Positions 25,459 to 33,914 of a stretch of 64,000 nucleotides of DNA are shown here, one piece after another. Where the stretch lies: assembly GCA_023400405.1 (NCBI GenBank), contig JAEXFD010000016.1:1-64000 (forward strand). The letters are read 5' to 3'. The translations under genes were made by a program, and so were the position numbers. Each line of letters begins with the position of its first letter. The first letter of the stretch is position 1. The notes below the pieces were generated by a model. That model was given only the letters and a program-made list of their open reading frames with translations. It made no database searches and was not told the DNA's origin. The stretch comes from Pseudomonadota bacterium. GTDB lineage: Bacteria > Pseudomonadota > Alphaproteobacteria > Sphingomonadales > Sphingomonadaceae.

Positions 25459-26772
25459 ATGGGGGTGGTGGTTTCGGGGTTGCGCGGGCTGCCGGTTGCG
25501 GGGCGGGCGGCGGTGTTGCGGGCGATGGGCCCGGAGGCGGTCGCGGCGATCGAGGGGGATTTCTTTGGGGAATGGGCGCATGCCGGGCAGGTGCCGCCGG
25601 CGGGGGACTGGCGGACCTGGGTGCTGATGGCGGGGCGCGGCTTCGGCAAGACGCGGGCGGGCAGCGCCTGGGTCCATGACCAGGTGCGCGCGGGCGGGGC
25701 GGTGCGCGTGGCGCTGGTCGCCGCGACGATCGGGGAGGCGCGGCGCGTGATGGTCGACGGACCCTCGGGGCTGCTCGCCACCGCCGGAGCGGGGCGCGAC
25801 GAGACGCCCGAATATCTGCCGAGCCGATGGCTGGTGCGCTGGCCGAACGGGGCGGAAGCGACGCTCTATTCGGGCGCGAACCCGGAGGGGCTGCGCGGGC
25901 CCGAACATCATCTCGCCTGGTGCGACGAGCTCGCCAAATGGCGGCATCCGGGCGAGACCTGGGACATGCTGCAGCTGGGCCTGCGCTGTGGCGAGGCGCC
26001 GCGGACGCTGGTGACGACGACGCCGCGCGCGGGGGTGGCGGCGCTGAAGGCGATCCTGGCGGAGGCGGGGACGGTGGCGACGGGCGGGGCTTCGTGGCGC
26101 AACCCGCATCTGCCGGCGGCCTGGGTGGCGGCGATGGACCGCGCCTTTGCCGGCACGCGGCGCGGGCGCGAGGAGATCGACGGGGCGCTGCTGGAGGACC
26201 GGGCGGGGGCGCTGTGGCCGGTGGCGCTGATCGCGGCGTGTCGGGGGGCGGTGCCGGCGCGGGAGGCGCTGGTGCGGGTGGTGATCGGGGTGGACCCGCC
26301 GGCGAGCGGGGGCGGGGTGTGCGGGATCGTCGCGTGCGGGGTGGATGCGGACGGGGTGGGGCATGTGCTGGCCGATCATTCGGCCGGCGGGCTCTCGCCC
26401 GAGGGCTGGGCGCGGCGGGTGGCGGCGGCGGCCGAGGCGCACGGCGCGGACCGGGTGGTGGTGGAGACCAACCAGGGCGGCGAGATGGTGCGCGCGGTGC
26501 TGCGCGCGGCGGAGGCGCGGCTGCCGGTGATGCCGGTGCGCGCGGGCGTGGGCAAAGTGGCGCGGGCCGAGCCGGTGGCGGCGCTGTTCGAGGCGGGGCG
26601 GGTGCGGTTCGCCGGGCGGTTCGAGGGGCTGGAGGACGAGCTGGCGGGCTTTGCGAGCGGGGCGGGCTATGACGGGCCGGGGCGATCGCCGGACCGGGCG
26701 GACGCGATGGTCTGGGCGCTGTGGGCGCTGATGCTGGCCGGAAGGGGCGAGGCGGGGGTGCGGCGTTTCTAG
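25459..26772 (+). CDS. Terminase large subunit, gene-transfer-agent/prophage type
   Basis: ATPase and nuclease that packages DNA into a procapsid. The Walker A-like loop is LMAGRGFGKTRAGS (about residues 55-68), followed by Walker B in HLAWCDELAKW. The C-terminal RNase H-like nuclease has acidic positions in VVIGVDPPAS, VVVETNQGG and RSPDRADAMVWALWAL. The start at 25459 (GGAGGGTGGG upstream) gives 437 residues, a normal size; the frame extends upstream only through repeats. No portal, capsid or protease gene follows, so the terminase pair stands alone. The GTA-type label rests on overall resemblance. Confidence 0.85.
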   Translation: MGVVVSGLRGLPVAGRAAVLRAMGPEAVAAIEGDFFGEWAHAGQVPPAGDWRTWVLMAGRGFGKTRAGSAWVHDQVRAGGAVRVALVAATIGEARRVMVDGPSGLLATAGAGRDETPEYLPSRWLVRWPNGAEATLYSGANPEGLRGPEHHLAWCDELAKWRHPGETWDMLQLGLRCGEAPRTLVTTTPRAGVAALKAILAEAGTVATGGASWRNPHLPAAWVAAMDRAFAGTRRGREEIDGALLEDRAGALWPVALIAACRGAVPAREALVRVVIGVDPPASGGGVCGIVACGVDADGVGHVLADHSAGGLSPEGWARRVAAAAEAHGADRVVVETNQGGEMVRAVLRAAEARLPVMPVRAGVGKVARAEPVAALFEAGRVRFAGRFEGLEDELAGFASGAGYDGPGRSPDRADAMVWALWALMLAGRGEAGVRRF

Positions 26773-26793
26773 GGGGCGTGGGCCGGTGTCGGT

Positions 26794-27666
26794 TCAGCCG
26801 AGAATCTGCTCGGCCAGGAGCGTGTGGAGGCCGAGCTGGGCGGCGGCCCAGGCGTCATATTCGGCACGGAAACCCGGATCGATCGCGGTGAGGCGGCCGC
26901 GGCCGTCGGTCTCGAACCAGCCGGCGCGAGTGGCGGCGGCGGTGAGGCTGGCGATGTGCGAGCGCGAGACGCGGAAGCGCCCGGCGAGGCTGCGCGAGGA
27001 GAGCGAGGGCGCGGGGCCGCCGGCCGGGGCGTAGGCGGCGGCGATCACGGCGGCGAGGACGAGATAGCCGCAATCCTTGCCGGTGAAGTGGAAGACACGC
27101 GGGAAGCGATCGAGCAGGATGCCGTGGGTGAGGGCGAACTCGGCGGTGCGGTGGACGAGCGCGGCCTGGTGGTCGGGACTGGACTCGAAGGCGGGCGCGC
27201 GGGCGCGCGCGGGGCGCTCGATCGTGTCGGCGGCGCGCAGGAAGGCGAGCATCGAGCGGGCGATCGCGGCGACCAGCGGCGCGGTGGGGACGAGGATGCG
27301 GGCGCGGCCGTCGGGGCCCGGCTCGGCCTCGGCGAGATGGCCGGCGCGCAGCCCCGCGACGACATTGGCCGTCTGGCGCGGGCTGAGGCTGCTCGTCGCC
27401 TGGAGCCGGCCGAGGGTGGGCGCGGGGCCGCCCTGCGCGCGCCACGCCTCATGCTGGTGGATCAGCAGGAAGCCGACCATGTACCGGCCGAACTGGTTGA
27501 AGAACTTGGCGGTGGGCCAGGCCTCGGCATCGGGCTCGAGCATCGCGCGGCAATAACCGGCCAGCGCCGGGCGGAGGCCGGGATCGGCGAGGAAGGTGGC
27601 GGCGCGCGCCTCGAACGCGGCCAGCGGCGGCAGCAGCGGCGAACCGTTCCCCTCGATTCGATGCAA
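26794..27666 (-). CDS. Winged-helix transcription-regulator-like protein
   Basis: A 290-residue protein with two putative winged-helix segments: TLGRLQATSSLSPRQTANVV (about 86-105) and SLAGRFRVSRSHIASLTAAA (about 225-245). It is Ala/Arg rich and has no recognised ligand domain. The TTG start at 27666 is supported by AAGGAG eight bases upstream. It is transcribed away from the YadA-like gene, with 105 bases between them holding a nested palindrome. Control of that adhesin is a natural hypothesis but unproven. Confidence 0.6.
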   Translation of the reverse strand: MHRIEGNGSPLLPPLAAFEARAATFLADPGLRPALAGYCRAMLEPDAEAWPTAKFFNQFGRYMVGFLLIHQHEAWRAQGGPAPTLGRLQATSSLSPRQTANVVAGLRAGHLAEAEPGPDGRARILVPTAPLVAAIARSMLAFLRAADTIERPARARAPAFESSPDHQAALVHRTAEFALTHGILLDRFPRVFHFTGKDCGYLVLAAVIAAAYAPAGGPAPSLSSRSLAGRFRVSRSHIASLTAAATRAGWFETDGRGRLTAIDPGFRAEYDAWAAAQLGLHTLLAEQILG

Positions 27667-27709
27667 TCTTTGGACTCCTTGGGCCCCCCGGCCCCTGCTT
27701 AACAGATTG

Positions 27710-27737
27710 TCGCGCGATCGGAACCGGTTGCGCGCGA
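27710..27737. promoter_or_regulatory. Nested palindrome in the regulator/adhesin divergent region
   Basis: Arms TCGCGCG (27710-27716) and CGCGCGA (27731-27737) enclose the perfect 8-bp palindrome AACCGGTT (27722-27729). It lies 35 bases before the YadA-like start and 44 bases from the regulator start: an operator-like position. Confidence 0.4.
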
Positions 27738-27771
27738 GCCGCGAGGCGGGCGGCCGGCGACAGGGGATAGC

Positions 27772-30700
27772 ATGATCGACACGCGGGATGCGGGCGCAAA
27801 CGCCCGGGCATGGATGCGCGCCTCGGCGGGCGGGCTGGCACTGGCGACGGCACTGGCGCTGGCCAACCCGGCCATGGCGCAGGATACGTGCAGCGAGGGC
27901 AATGCCACCGGCAGCCGATCGGTGTCGTGTGGCATGTACTCAAGCGCGAGCGGCGACCGTTCGACCGCGGCAGGCTTTTTTTCGCTAGCCTCGGGCGACC
28001 AGTCTACCGCGATCGGCAGCAATGCGAACGCTCCCGCGCCAAATGCGACTGCGGTAGGCGCCACGAGCAACGCGCGCGAGAACGGAACCGCGCTGGGCAC
28101 CCAAGCCTCGGCAGGGATTTCGGCAACGGCGATCGGACAGCAGGCGACCGCAGGCAACCAGGCGATCGCGATCGGCGCCGCGTACGATTATGATGGCGAC
28201 GGCTACACGTTCACCAACGAGACCACGCGTGCGTATGGCCAGTTCAGCGTGGCGATCGGCAGCCTGGCGAACTCGAATGGCGGCGGCGTCGCGATCGGCG
28301 GCAACGCCGTGGCTGGCGACGGCTCCGGCGAAGTCAACGCGTCCGCCCTCGGCTACGCAGCCAAGGCATGGTCGAACAACGCCACCGCGCTTGGCGCACA
28401 GGCCGAGGCGGCGGGGGTGAGCGCGCTGGCGGCGGGCGTGCTGGCGCGGGCATCGGGCACGTCGTCGGTTGCGCTCGGCGATTCCGCCACGGCCAGCGGC
28501 AGCGGCGGCATCGCGATCGGCGATTCGGCCAGCACCACCTCCGGCATCGCGATCGGCAGCGCGCTCGACCTCAACAATGACGGATCGATCTCCGCGGCCG
28601 AGCAGAGCATCGCCAGCGCCACCGGCGTGGCGGTCGGGACCGTCGCGCAGGCCAATGCCCGCTATGCGGCGGTGATCGGCTATCGCGCCGAGGCGAGCGG
28701 CGACAGCAGCACCGGGCTGGGCGCGTTCAGCATCGCCACCGGCGCCAGTTCGACCGCGCTGGGCATGTCCGCCGCGGCGACCGACGTCTATGGGACGGCG
28801 GTGGGCAGCGGGGCCTATGCGGCCGCGGCACGGACGACGGCGATCGGCGGCGGCGCCGGCGCCTATGGGCAAGGCTCGACCAGCGTCGGCACCGCCGCGA
28901 TCGCCAATGCCGGCAACTCGACGGCGCTCGGAGCGTCGGCGCGCGGGGCGGCGGGGGCGGTCGGGCTTGGCGCGAACGCCCAGGCGGTCGGCAACAATTC
29001 GGTGGCGGCCGGCATCTGGTCCCAGGCGGGGGGCACCAACGCCGTCGCGATCGGCGGCTGGGTCGATCTCAACAATGACGGGTCGTACGATCCCGGCGAA
29101 GTCACCGCTGCGAACGGCAATGATTCGATCGCGCTCGGCTCGCGCGCGGCGGCGAGTGCGGCGGATGCGATGGCGTTCGGACGCGGGGCGCAGGCGAGCG
29201 TGGCGGATGCGCTCGCCTTCGGGCGGGGCGCCAGCGCGGTGGGGATCGGGTCGATCGCGCTCGGTGCCGGATCGGTGGCGAGCAGCGATTATGTCGTCTC
29301 GGTCGGCAGCGCGAGCCAGCAGCGCAAGATCGTCTATGTCGCGGCGGGCAATGTCGCGGCGGGGAGCACCGATGCCGTGAACGGCAGCCAACTCGCCGCG
29401 ACCAACCAGAATGTGACGACGGCGCAGGCGACCGCGGATACGGCAGTGGCCGCGGCGGCGGCGGCGCAGGGGACCGCCGACACCGCGCTGGCCAATGCCG
29501 CGGCGGCGCAGGCCACGGCGAACAGCGGGGTGGCTGCGGCGGCGACGGCGCAGGGCACGGCGAACACGGCGCTGGCCAATGCGGCGACGGCGCAGGGCAC
29601 TGCGGATCTCGCGCGCAGCGACGCGGCGACGGCGCAGGGCACCGCCAATACCGCGCTCGCCAATGCGGCGACCGCCCAGGCGACGGCGGACACCGCTCGC
29701 GTCGAGGCTGCGGCGGCGCAGTCGACCGCCAACACTGCGCGGCAGGAGGCGGCGACGGCTCAGGCACGGGCCGACTCCGCGCATGATCTCGCCGCACAGG
29801 CAGTGGCGAGCAACCAGGTGACCAAGGCGGTGGCCGACGCCGCGCTCGCCAATGCCGCGACGGCGCAGACCGCGGCCGACGATGCGCGCACGCGCGCCGA
29901 CCATGCCCAGCAAAATGCCGATTCCGCCCAGGCGAGCGCCACGCTGGCCCAGGCCGTGGCGACCAGCGCGCGCGATAGTGCAGCGGCGGCGCAGGCCTCG
30001 GCCGACACGGCGCTGGCGCGGACCAACTACCTCGCCGTCAACGGCAGCGGCGCGACGCCGATTGCGACCGGCGCCAATGCGATGGCGATCGGCAGCGGGG
30101 CCAAGGCGAGCGGCGACAATGCCGTAGCGCTGGGCACCGGCGCCGTCGCCGAGAATGGCGCGGCGGTGTCGATCGGCGCCGACAATCGCGCTTCGGGCGC
30201 GGGCGCCGTGGCGATCGGCGATCCCAATACCGCCATCGGTCGTGGCGCGGTGGCGCTCGGTGCCGACAACAGCGCGACGGGGACCGGCGCAGTCGCGATC
30301 GGGGCGGACAGCGTGGCGAACGGACAGTCGGCGGTGGCGCTCGGCTATGGCGCCAAGGCGCAGGCGGCGGGCAGCGTGGCGATCGGCGAAGGTGCGGTGG
30401 CGAGCCGGGCGGGGCAGGTCGCGCTGGGCAATGGCAACTCGACCTATACGATGCCCGGCATCGGATCGAGCGCGAGCCGCGCGGCGCAAACGGGCGACAC
30501 GCGCTACGTCACGGCGGACGGGGCGGGCAATCTTGCACTGTCGGATTTCGGGCCGGACGCCATCGCCGCGCTCGACCGCCAGATGGGCCGCGACCGCCGC
30601 GAGATGCGCCAGGGCATCGCCACCGCGATCGCGATCGGCACCGCGCCGATCCCCTCCGCGCCGGGGCGAACCTCCTATGTGCTCAATGGCGCGACCTATC

Positions 30701-30831
30701 GCGGCGAGCAGGCCGTGGGCGGGGGACTGGCGCATCGGCTCAACGTGGAGGACCCGCTCGCGGTGACGGCGGGGTTCTCGTATGGCGGCGGCAGGACGGC
30801 GGTGAAGGTGGGGGTCGCCGGGGAGTTCTGA
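27772..30831 (+). CDS. YadA-like trimeric autotransporter adhesin
   Basis: Surface adhesin expected to trimerise and insert its own C-terminus into the outer membrane (type Vc secretion). Residues 1-36 are a signal peptide ending ANPAMA. A YadA head (about 37-505) follows with many AxAIG/ALG repeats, then a neck (VYVAAGNVAAGSTDAVNGSQ, about 520-540) and a long Ala-rich coiled-coil stalk of AQGTADTALANAA-type heptads (about 545-755). A second head runs to about 905, and the C-terminal anchor ends VAGEF. Three EF-hand-like loops interrupt the first head: DYDGDG at 139, DLNNDG at 266 and DLNNDG at 432. 1019 residues in all. Possible ligands are unknown. Confidence 0.92.
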   Translation: MIDTRDAGANARAWMRASAGGLALATALALANPAMAQDTCSEGNATGSRSVSCGMYSSASGDRSTAAGFFSLASGDQSTAIGSNANAPAPNATAVGATSNARENGTALGTQASAGISATAIGQQATAGNQAIAIGAAYDYDGDGYTFTNETTRAYGQFSVAIGSLANSNGGGVAIGGNAVAGDGSGEVNASALGYAAKAWSNNATALGAQAEAAGVSALAAGVLARASGTSSVALGDSATASGSGGIAIGDSASTTSGIAIGSALDLNNDGSISAAEQSIASATGVAVGTVAQANARYAAVIGYRAEASGDSSTGLGAFSIATGASSTALGMSAAATDVYGTAVGSGAYAAAARTTAIGGGAGAYGQGSTSVGTAAIANAGNSTALGASARGAAGAVGLGANAQAVGNNSVAAGIWSQAGGTNAVAIGGWVDLNNDGSYDPGEVTAANGNDSIALGSRAAASAADAMAFGRGAQASVADALAFGRGASAVGIGSIALGAGSVASSDYVVSVGSASQQRKIVYVAAGNVAAGSTDAVNGSQLAATNQNVTTAQATADTAVAAAAAAQGTADTALANAAAAQATANSGVAAAATAQGTANTALANAATAQGTADLARSDAATAQGTANTALANAATAQATADTARVEAAAAQSTANTARQEAATAQARADSAHDLAAQAVASNQVTKAVADAALANAATAQTAADDARTRADHAQQNADSAQASATLAQAVATSARDSAAAAQASADTALARTNYLAVNGSGATPIATGANAMAIGSGAKASGDNAVALGTGAVAENGAAVSIGADNRASGAGAVAIGDPNTAIGRGAVALGADNSATGTGAVAIGADSVANGQSAVALGYGAKAQAAGSVAIGEGAVASRAGQVALGNGNSTYTMPGIGSSASRAAQTGDTRYVTADGAGNLALSDFGPDAIAALDRQMGRDRREMRQGIATAIAIGTAPIPSAPGRTSYVLNGATYRGEQAVGGGLAHRLNVEDPLAVTAGFSYGGGRTAVKVGVAGEF

Positions 30832-30890
30832 CGCGCCCCGGAGCCGATACGATGGTTGAGGCGCCCGCCGGTTTGATTACATAGGCTTGC

Positions 30891-31934
30891 ATGACCACCC
30901 CGCCGATCCACGAGCTGACCGACCGCGCGCGCGACGTGTTCCGGATCGTGGTCGAATCCTATCTCGACAGCGGCGCGCCGGTGGGATCGCGGACGATTTC
31001 CAAGATCTCGGGCCTCAGCCTCTCGCCGGCCTCGATCCGCAACGTGATGCAGGACCTCGAGGAGCTGGGCCTGCTCGCCGCGCCGCACACCAGCGCCGGG
31101 CGGATGCCGACCGAGATCGGGCTGCGGCTGTTCGTCGACGGGATGATGCAGGCGAGCGCGCCTTCGGCCGAGGAGCGCGCCGCGATCGAGCGGCAGGCCG
31201 CCGAGCGCGGACCGGTTGAAGAGGCGCTGGCCAACACTACGGCGGCGCTTTCGGGGCTTTCGGCCTGTGCGGGACTGGTGCTGGTGCCCAAGGCCGAGCC
31301 GGTGCTGCGCCAGTTCGGCTTCGTACCGCTGAGCGAGGACCGGGCGCTGGCGGTGCTGGTGGGCGAGGACGGATCGGTCGAGAACCGCGTGGTCGAGCTG
31401 GCCGGCGGCATCGATCCCGTGTCGCTCCAGCAGGCGGCGAATTACCTGAACGCGATGTTCTCGGGCCTGACGCTCGGCGAGGCGCTGGCCCGGGTGGAGC
31501 GCGACCTCCAGGCGAGCCGCACCGCGCTCGACGCGGCGGCAGCGGCGCTGGTCGAGCGCGGGCTGGCGGTGTGGAGCGAGGATGGCGGGCGGCGGCCGGT
31601 GCTGATCGTGCGCGGCCAGGCGCGGCTGATCGATGCCGCCGCGGCCGAGGATCTCGACCGTGTCCGCCAGCTGCTCGACGAGCTGGAGGGCAAGGAAGAG
31701 ATCGCGCGGCTGCTCGATTCGGCGCGCGACGGCGAGGCGACGCGGATCTTCATCGGATCGGAGAACAAGCTGTTCGCACTCTCGGGATCGTCGGTGATCG
31801 CCAAGCCGGTGCGCGCGCTCGACGGGCGCGTCGTCGGCGTGGTGGGGGTGATCGGCCCGACGCGGTTGAACTATGCGCGCGTCGTCCCCATGGTGGATTT
31901 CACGGCGGCCACGATGGCCCGATTGCTGACCTGA
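30891..31934 (+). CDS. hrcA: Heat-inducible transcription repressor HrcA
   Basis: Represses groESL/dnaK-type genes through CIRCE elements. 347 residues: an N-terminal winged helix (YLDSGAPVGSRTISKISG, about 23-40; LSPASIRNVMQDLEELGLL) and the C-terminal dimerisation and GAF-like regions with NALFSG-like YLNAMFSGLTL and GVIGPTRLNYARVVPMVD. No CIRCE inverted repeat is visible upstream; TTGAGG-N16-TACATA (30856-30883) could be a weak promoter. grpE follows 11 bases later. Confidence 0.96.
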   Translation: MTTPPIHELTDRARDVFRIVVESYLDSGAPVGSRTISKISGLSLSPASIRNVMQDLEELGLLAAPHTSAGRMPTEIGLRLFVDGMMQASAPSAEERAAIERQAAERGPVEEALANTTAALSGLSACAGLVLVPKAEPVLRQFGFVPLSEDRALAVLVGEDGSVENRVVELAGGIDPVSLQQAANYLNAMFSGLTLGEALARVERDLQASRTALDAAAAALVERGLAVWSEDGGRRPVLIVRGQARLIDAAAAEDLDRVRQLLDELEGKEEIARLLDSARDGEATRIFIGSENKLFALSGSSVIAKPVRALDGRVVGVVGVIGPTRLNYARVVPMVDFTAATMARLLT

Positions 31935-31945
31935 ACAGGGAAAGA

Positions 31946-32509
31946 ATGACCGAAGAAAAGACGAACGTGTCGGAGACGGCGCAGGACGATGCGGCTGCGC
32001 TGCGCGAGGAAACCGCGGCGGCCGCGCCCGAAGTGGCGGAGCATGACCGCGTCGCCGAGCTGGAGGCGCAGCTTGCCGAAGCCAAGGCCGCGGCGCTCTA
32101 TGCCCAGGCCGAGACCCAGAATGTCCGCCGCCGCGCCGAGAAGGAAGCGGCCGATGCGCGCACCTATGCCGCGACCGGCTTTGCCCGCGACGTGCTGTCG
32201 GTGGCCGACAATCTCGGCCGCGCGCTCGCCGCGATCCCGGACGAGCTGAAGCAGGACGAGAAGTTCAAGGGACTGGTGACCGGCCTTGAGGCGACCGGGC
32301 GCGAGCTCGATTCGGTGTTCGCGCGGCACGGCATCTCGAAGATCGTCGCGCTGGGCGAGGCGCTCGACCCCAATCGCCACCAGGCGATGATGGAAATGCC
32401 GAGCGACGCCGAGCCGGGGACGATCGTGCAGGAAATCCAGACCGGCTACATGATCCGCGACCGCCTGCTGCGGCCGGCGCTGGTCGGGGTTGCGAAGAAG
32501 TCGGATTGA
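31946..32509 (+). CDS. grpE: Nucleotide exchange factor GrpE
   Basis: Cochaperone that releases ADP from DnaK. The ATG at 31946 (MTEEKTNVSETAQDDA) follows an AGGGAAAG site and gives 187 residues. An acidic N-terminus leads into the long coiled coil (AELEAQLAEAKAAALYAQAE) and the beta domain with HQAMMEMPSDAEPGTIVQEI. The pairing with hrcA is common in alphaproteobacteria. The frame is open far upstream inside hrcA, but only this start gives GrpE. Confidence 0.97.
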   Translation: MTEEKTNVSETAQDDAAALREETAAAAPEVAEHDRVAELEAQLAEAKAAALYAQAETQNVRRRAEKEAADARTYAATGFARDVLSVADNLGRALAAIPDELKQDEKFKGLVTGLEATGRELDSVFARHGISKIVALGEALDPNRHQAMMEMPSDAEPGTIVQEIQTGYMIRDRLLRPALVGVAKKSD

Positions 32510-32522
32510 GGCGGTTGCCCAA

Positions 32523-32561
32523 CGCCCTCTCCCGCTTTCGCGGGAGAGGGTGGGGTGAGGG
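32523..32561 (+). repeat. 39-bp repeat, left copy flanking the DUF559 gene
   Basis: CGCCCTCTCCCGCTTTCGCG at 32523-32542, continuing to GGTGAGGG at 32561, contains a CTCTCCCGC/GCGGGAGAG hairpin. Its reverse complement lies at 32961-32999 with one mismatch. Confidence 0.9.
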
Positions 32562-32564
32562 TAA

Positions 32565-32933
32565 TTATTCTTCGACAGGCCGCCAGGATCGCGCCTCGCA
32601 CGCGGCCTTGATCGCGTGCAGCACCCCGTCGAGGTTTTCGAATACCTGATTGTTCCAGAAGCGGAGGATTTGATGGCCTTCCGACTCGATGAATTGCGTC
32701 CGGAGGCGATCGGTCGCTTCGCTATGCTGGCTGCCATCGAGTTCGACCACGAGCGCCGTCTCCTTGCAGAGGAAATCGACGACATAGGGCCCGATCGACG
32801 CCTGGAAGCGGAACTTGAAGCCGCCGAGCTTGCGGTTGCGCAGATGATCCCATAGCCGCGCCTCCGCGTCGGTCCGTTGCTGGCGAAGGTGGGCCGCGTG
32901 GGGGCTGGTTCGACGGCGGATCGGGCCGGGCAT
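32565..32933 (-). CDS. DUF559 family protein (predicted endonuclease fold)
   Basis: DUF559 proteins share the very-short-patch-repair/restriction endonuclease-like core. The 122-residue product shows the family pattern: RTDAEARLWDHLRNRKLGGF, FRFQASIGPYVVDFLC, then LVVELDGSQH with the acidic metal-binding positions, and RFWNNQVFENLDGVL. Full length. It is transcribed against grpE, and 39-bp inverted repeats lie just outside both ends. The cellular role of the family is unsettled. Confidence 0.88.
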   Translation of the reverse strand: MPGPIRRRTSPHAAHLRQQRTDAEARLWDHLRNRKLGGFKFRFQASIGPYVVDFLCKETALVVELDGSQHSEATDRLRTQFIESEGHQILRFWNNQVFENLDGVLHAIKAACEARSWRPVEE

Positions 32934-32960
32934 GGTGGGCTAAGGTTAACCGAAGAAGGG

Positions 32961-32999
32961 CCCTCACCCAACCCTCTCCCGCGAAAGCGGGAGAGGGCG
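32961..32999 (-). repeat. 39-bp repeat, right copy flanking the DUF559 gene
   Basis: This is the reverse complement of 32523-32561 with one mismatch (position about 32970). The 209 bases from here to the DUF1003 gene contain no other gene that I can support. Confidence 0.9.
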
Positions 33000-33208
33000 A
33001 TTTTGGGTTGAAATCTCCGGCGAATGGGACCATTTGCCGCGCCGGGTGCGCAGCCGCGCTCCCGTTTCGCCCACAATCCCGAGAATGGGGTCATGTCCAG
33101 CAACGATCATAGTCGATCGACCGTGCCGTCCAGGGCCGCCGCGCTGAGCTGATCCTCGCTCACCTCGCGCACCGGCCTTGGGCGGCCGGTCGGCAGTGAG
33201 GTGTACCA

Positions 33209-33658
33209 ATGAACGCAGCCATCCGTTTCCTCTCGGATCTCCGCCGCCTGGGCGCAGGTCGCGATCCCAACGTGCTGTTCGACGCGCGGCTGACCTTTGG
33301 CGAGAAGCTCGCCGACCGGGTCGCCGCGATCGGCGGCTCGTGGAGCTTCATCATCGGCTTCGGCCTGTTTCTCGTCGGCTGGGCGGTGCTCAACACCGTC
33401 GTGCTGGTCGCACACGCCTTCGATCCCTTTCCCTTCATCTTCCTCAACCTGATGCTGTCGATGCTCGCCGCGCTGCAGGCCCCGATCATCATGATGAGCC
33501 AGAACCGCCAGGCGGCGAAGGACCGGTTCGAGGCGCGGCTCGATTACGAGACCAACCAGCGCGCCGAGGCCCAGATCGAGAGCCTGCACGAGAAGATCGA
33601 CGCGCTGACCGAGCAGCTCGCGCTGTTCGCCAAGGCCGAGGCGCAAATCGAGCGTTAA
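33209..33658 (+). CDS. DUF1003 membrane protein
   Basis: A 149-residue inner-membrane protein with two helices (FIIGFGLFLVGWAVLNTVVL and FIFLNLMLSMLAALQAPIIM) separated by the family segment DPFPF. A charged C-terminal coiled coil starts with SQNRQAAKDRFEARLDYE. The N-terminal FGEKLADRVA segment is also typical. The family's function is unknown. No operon partner is evident. Confidence 0.9.
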   Translation: MNAAIRFLSDLRRLGAGRDPNVLFDARLTFGEKLADRVAAIGGSWSFIIGFGLFLVGWAVLNTVVLVAHAFDPFPFIFLNLMLSMLAALQAPIIMMSQNRQAAKDRFEARLDYETNQRAEAQIESLHEKIDALTEQLALFAKAEAQIER

Positions 33659-33914
33659 ACCGCTAATTGCGAATTGATCGCGATAAGGCTATGCGGCGCG
33701 GCGTCGTTCCCGAAGGGGCGGCGCCGCCCGCGCGGATGCAGCAGCCGCATCCGGGAAAGCGCAGATATCAACGAGAAGGAGCCGATGTTGCTTGCGCCCG
33801 CCGCCAATCGCCCTAGTTGCGCAGCAACCCGGTACCACTTCTTCGTCGCGTCACGCCGTACCGCGTCCCCGGCAGCGGCGCGTTGAACCAGAGAATACAG
33901 GTCGAATTCCAACG

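Noticed and set aside
27772..30831. Minus-strand 916-residue open frame across the adhesin gene
   Set aside because: Arg-rich shadow of a repetitive gene; the plus-strand product has signal peptide, repeats, stalk and anchor.
30832..30890. CIRCE element upstream of hrcA
   Set aside because: No TTAGCACTC-N9-GAGTGCTAA-like repeat is present in this gap.
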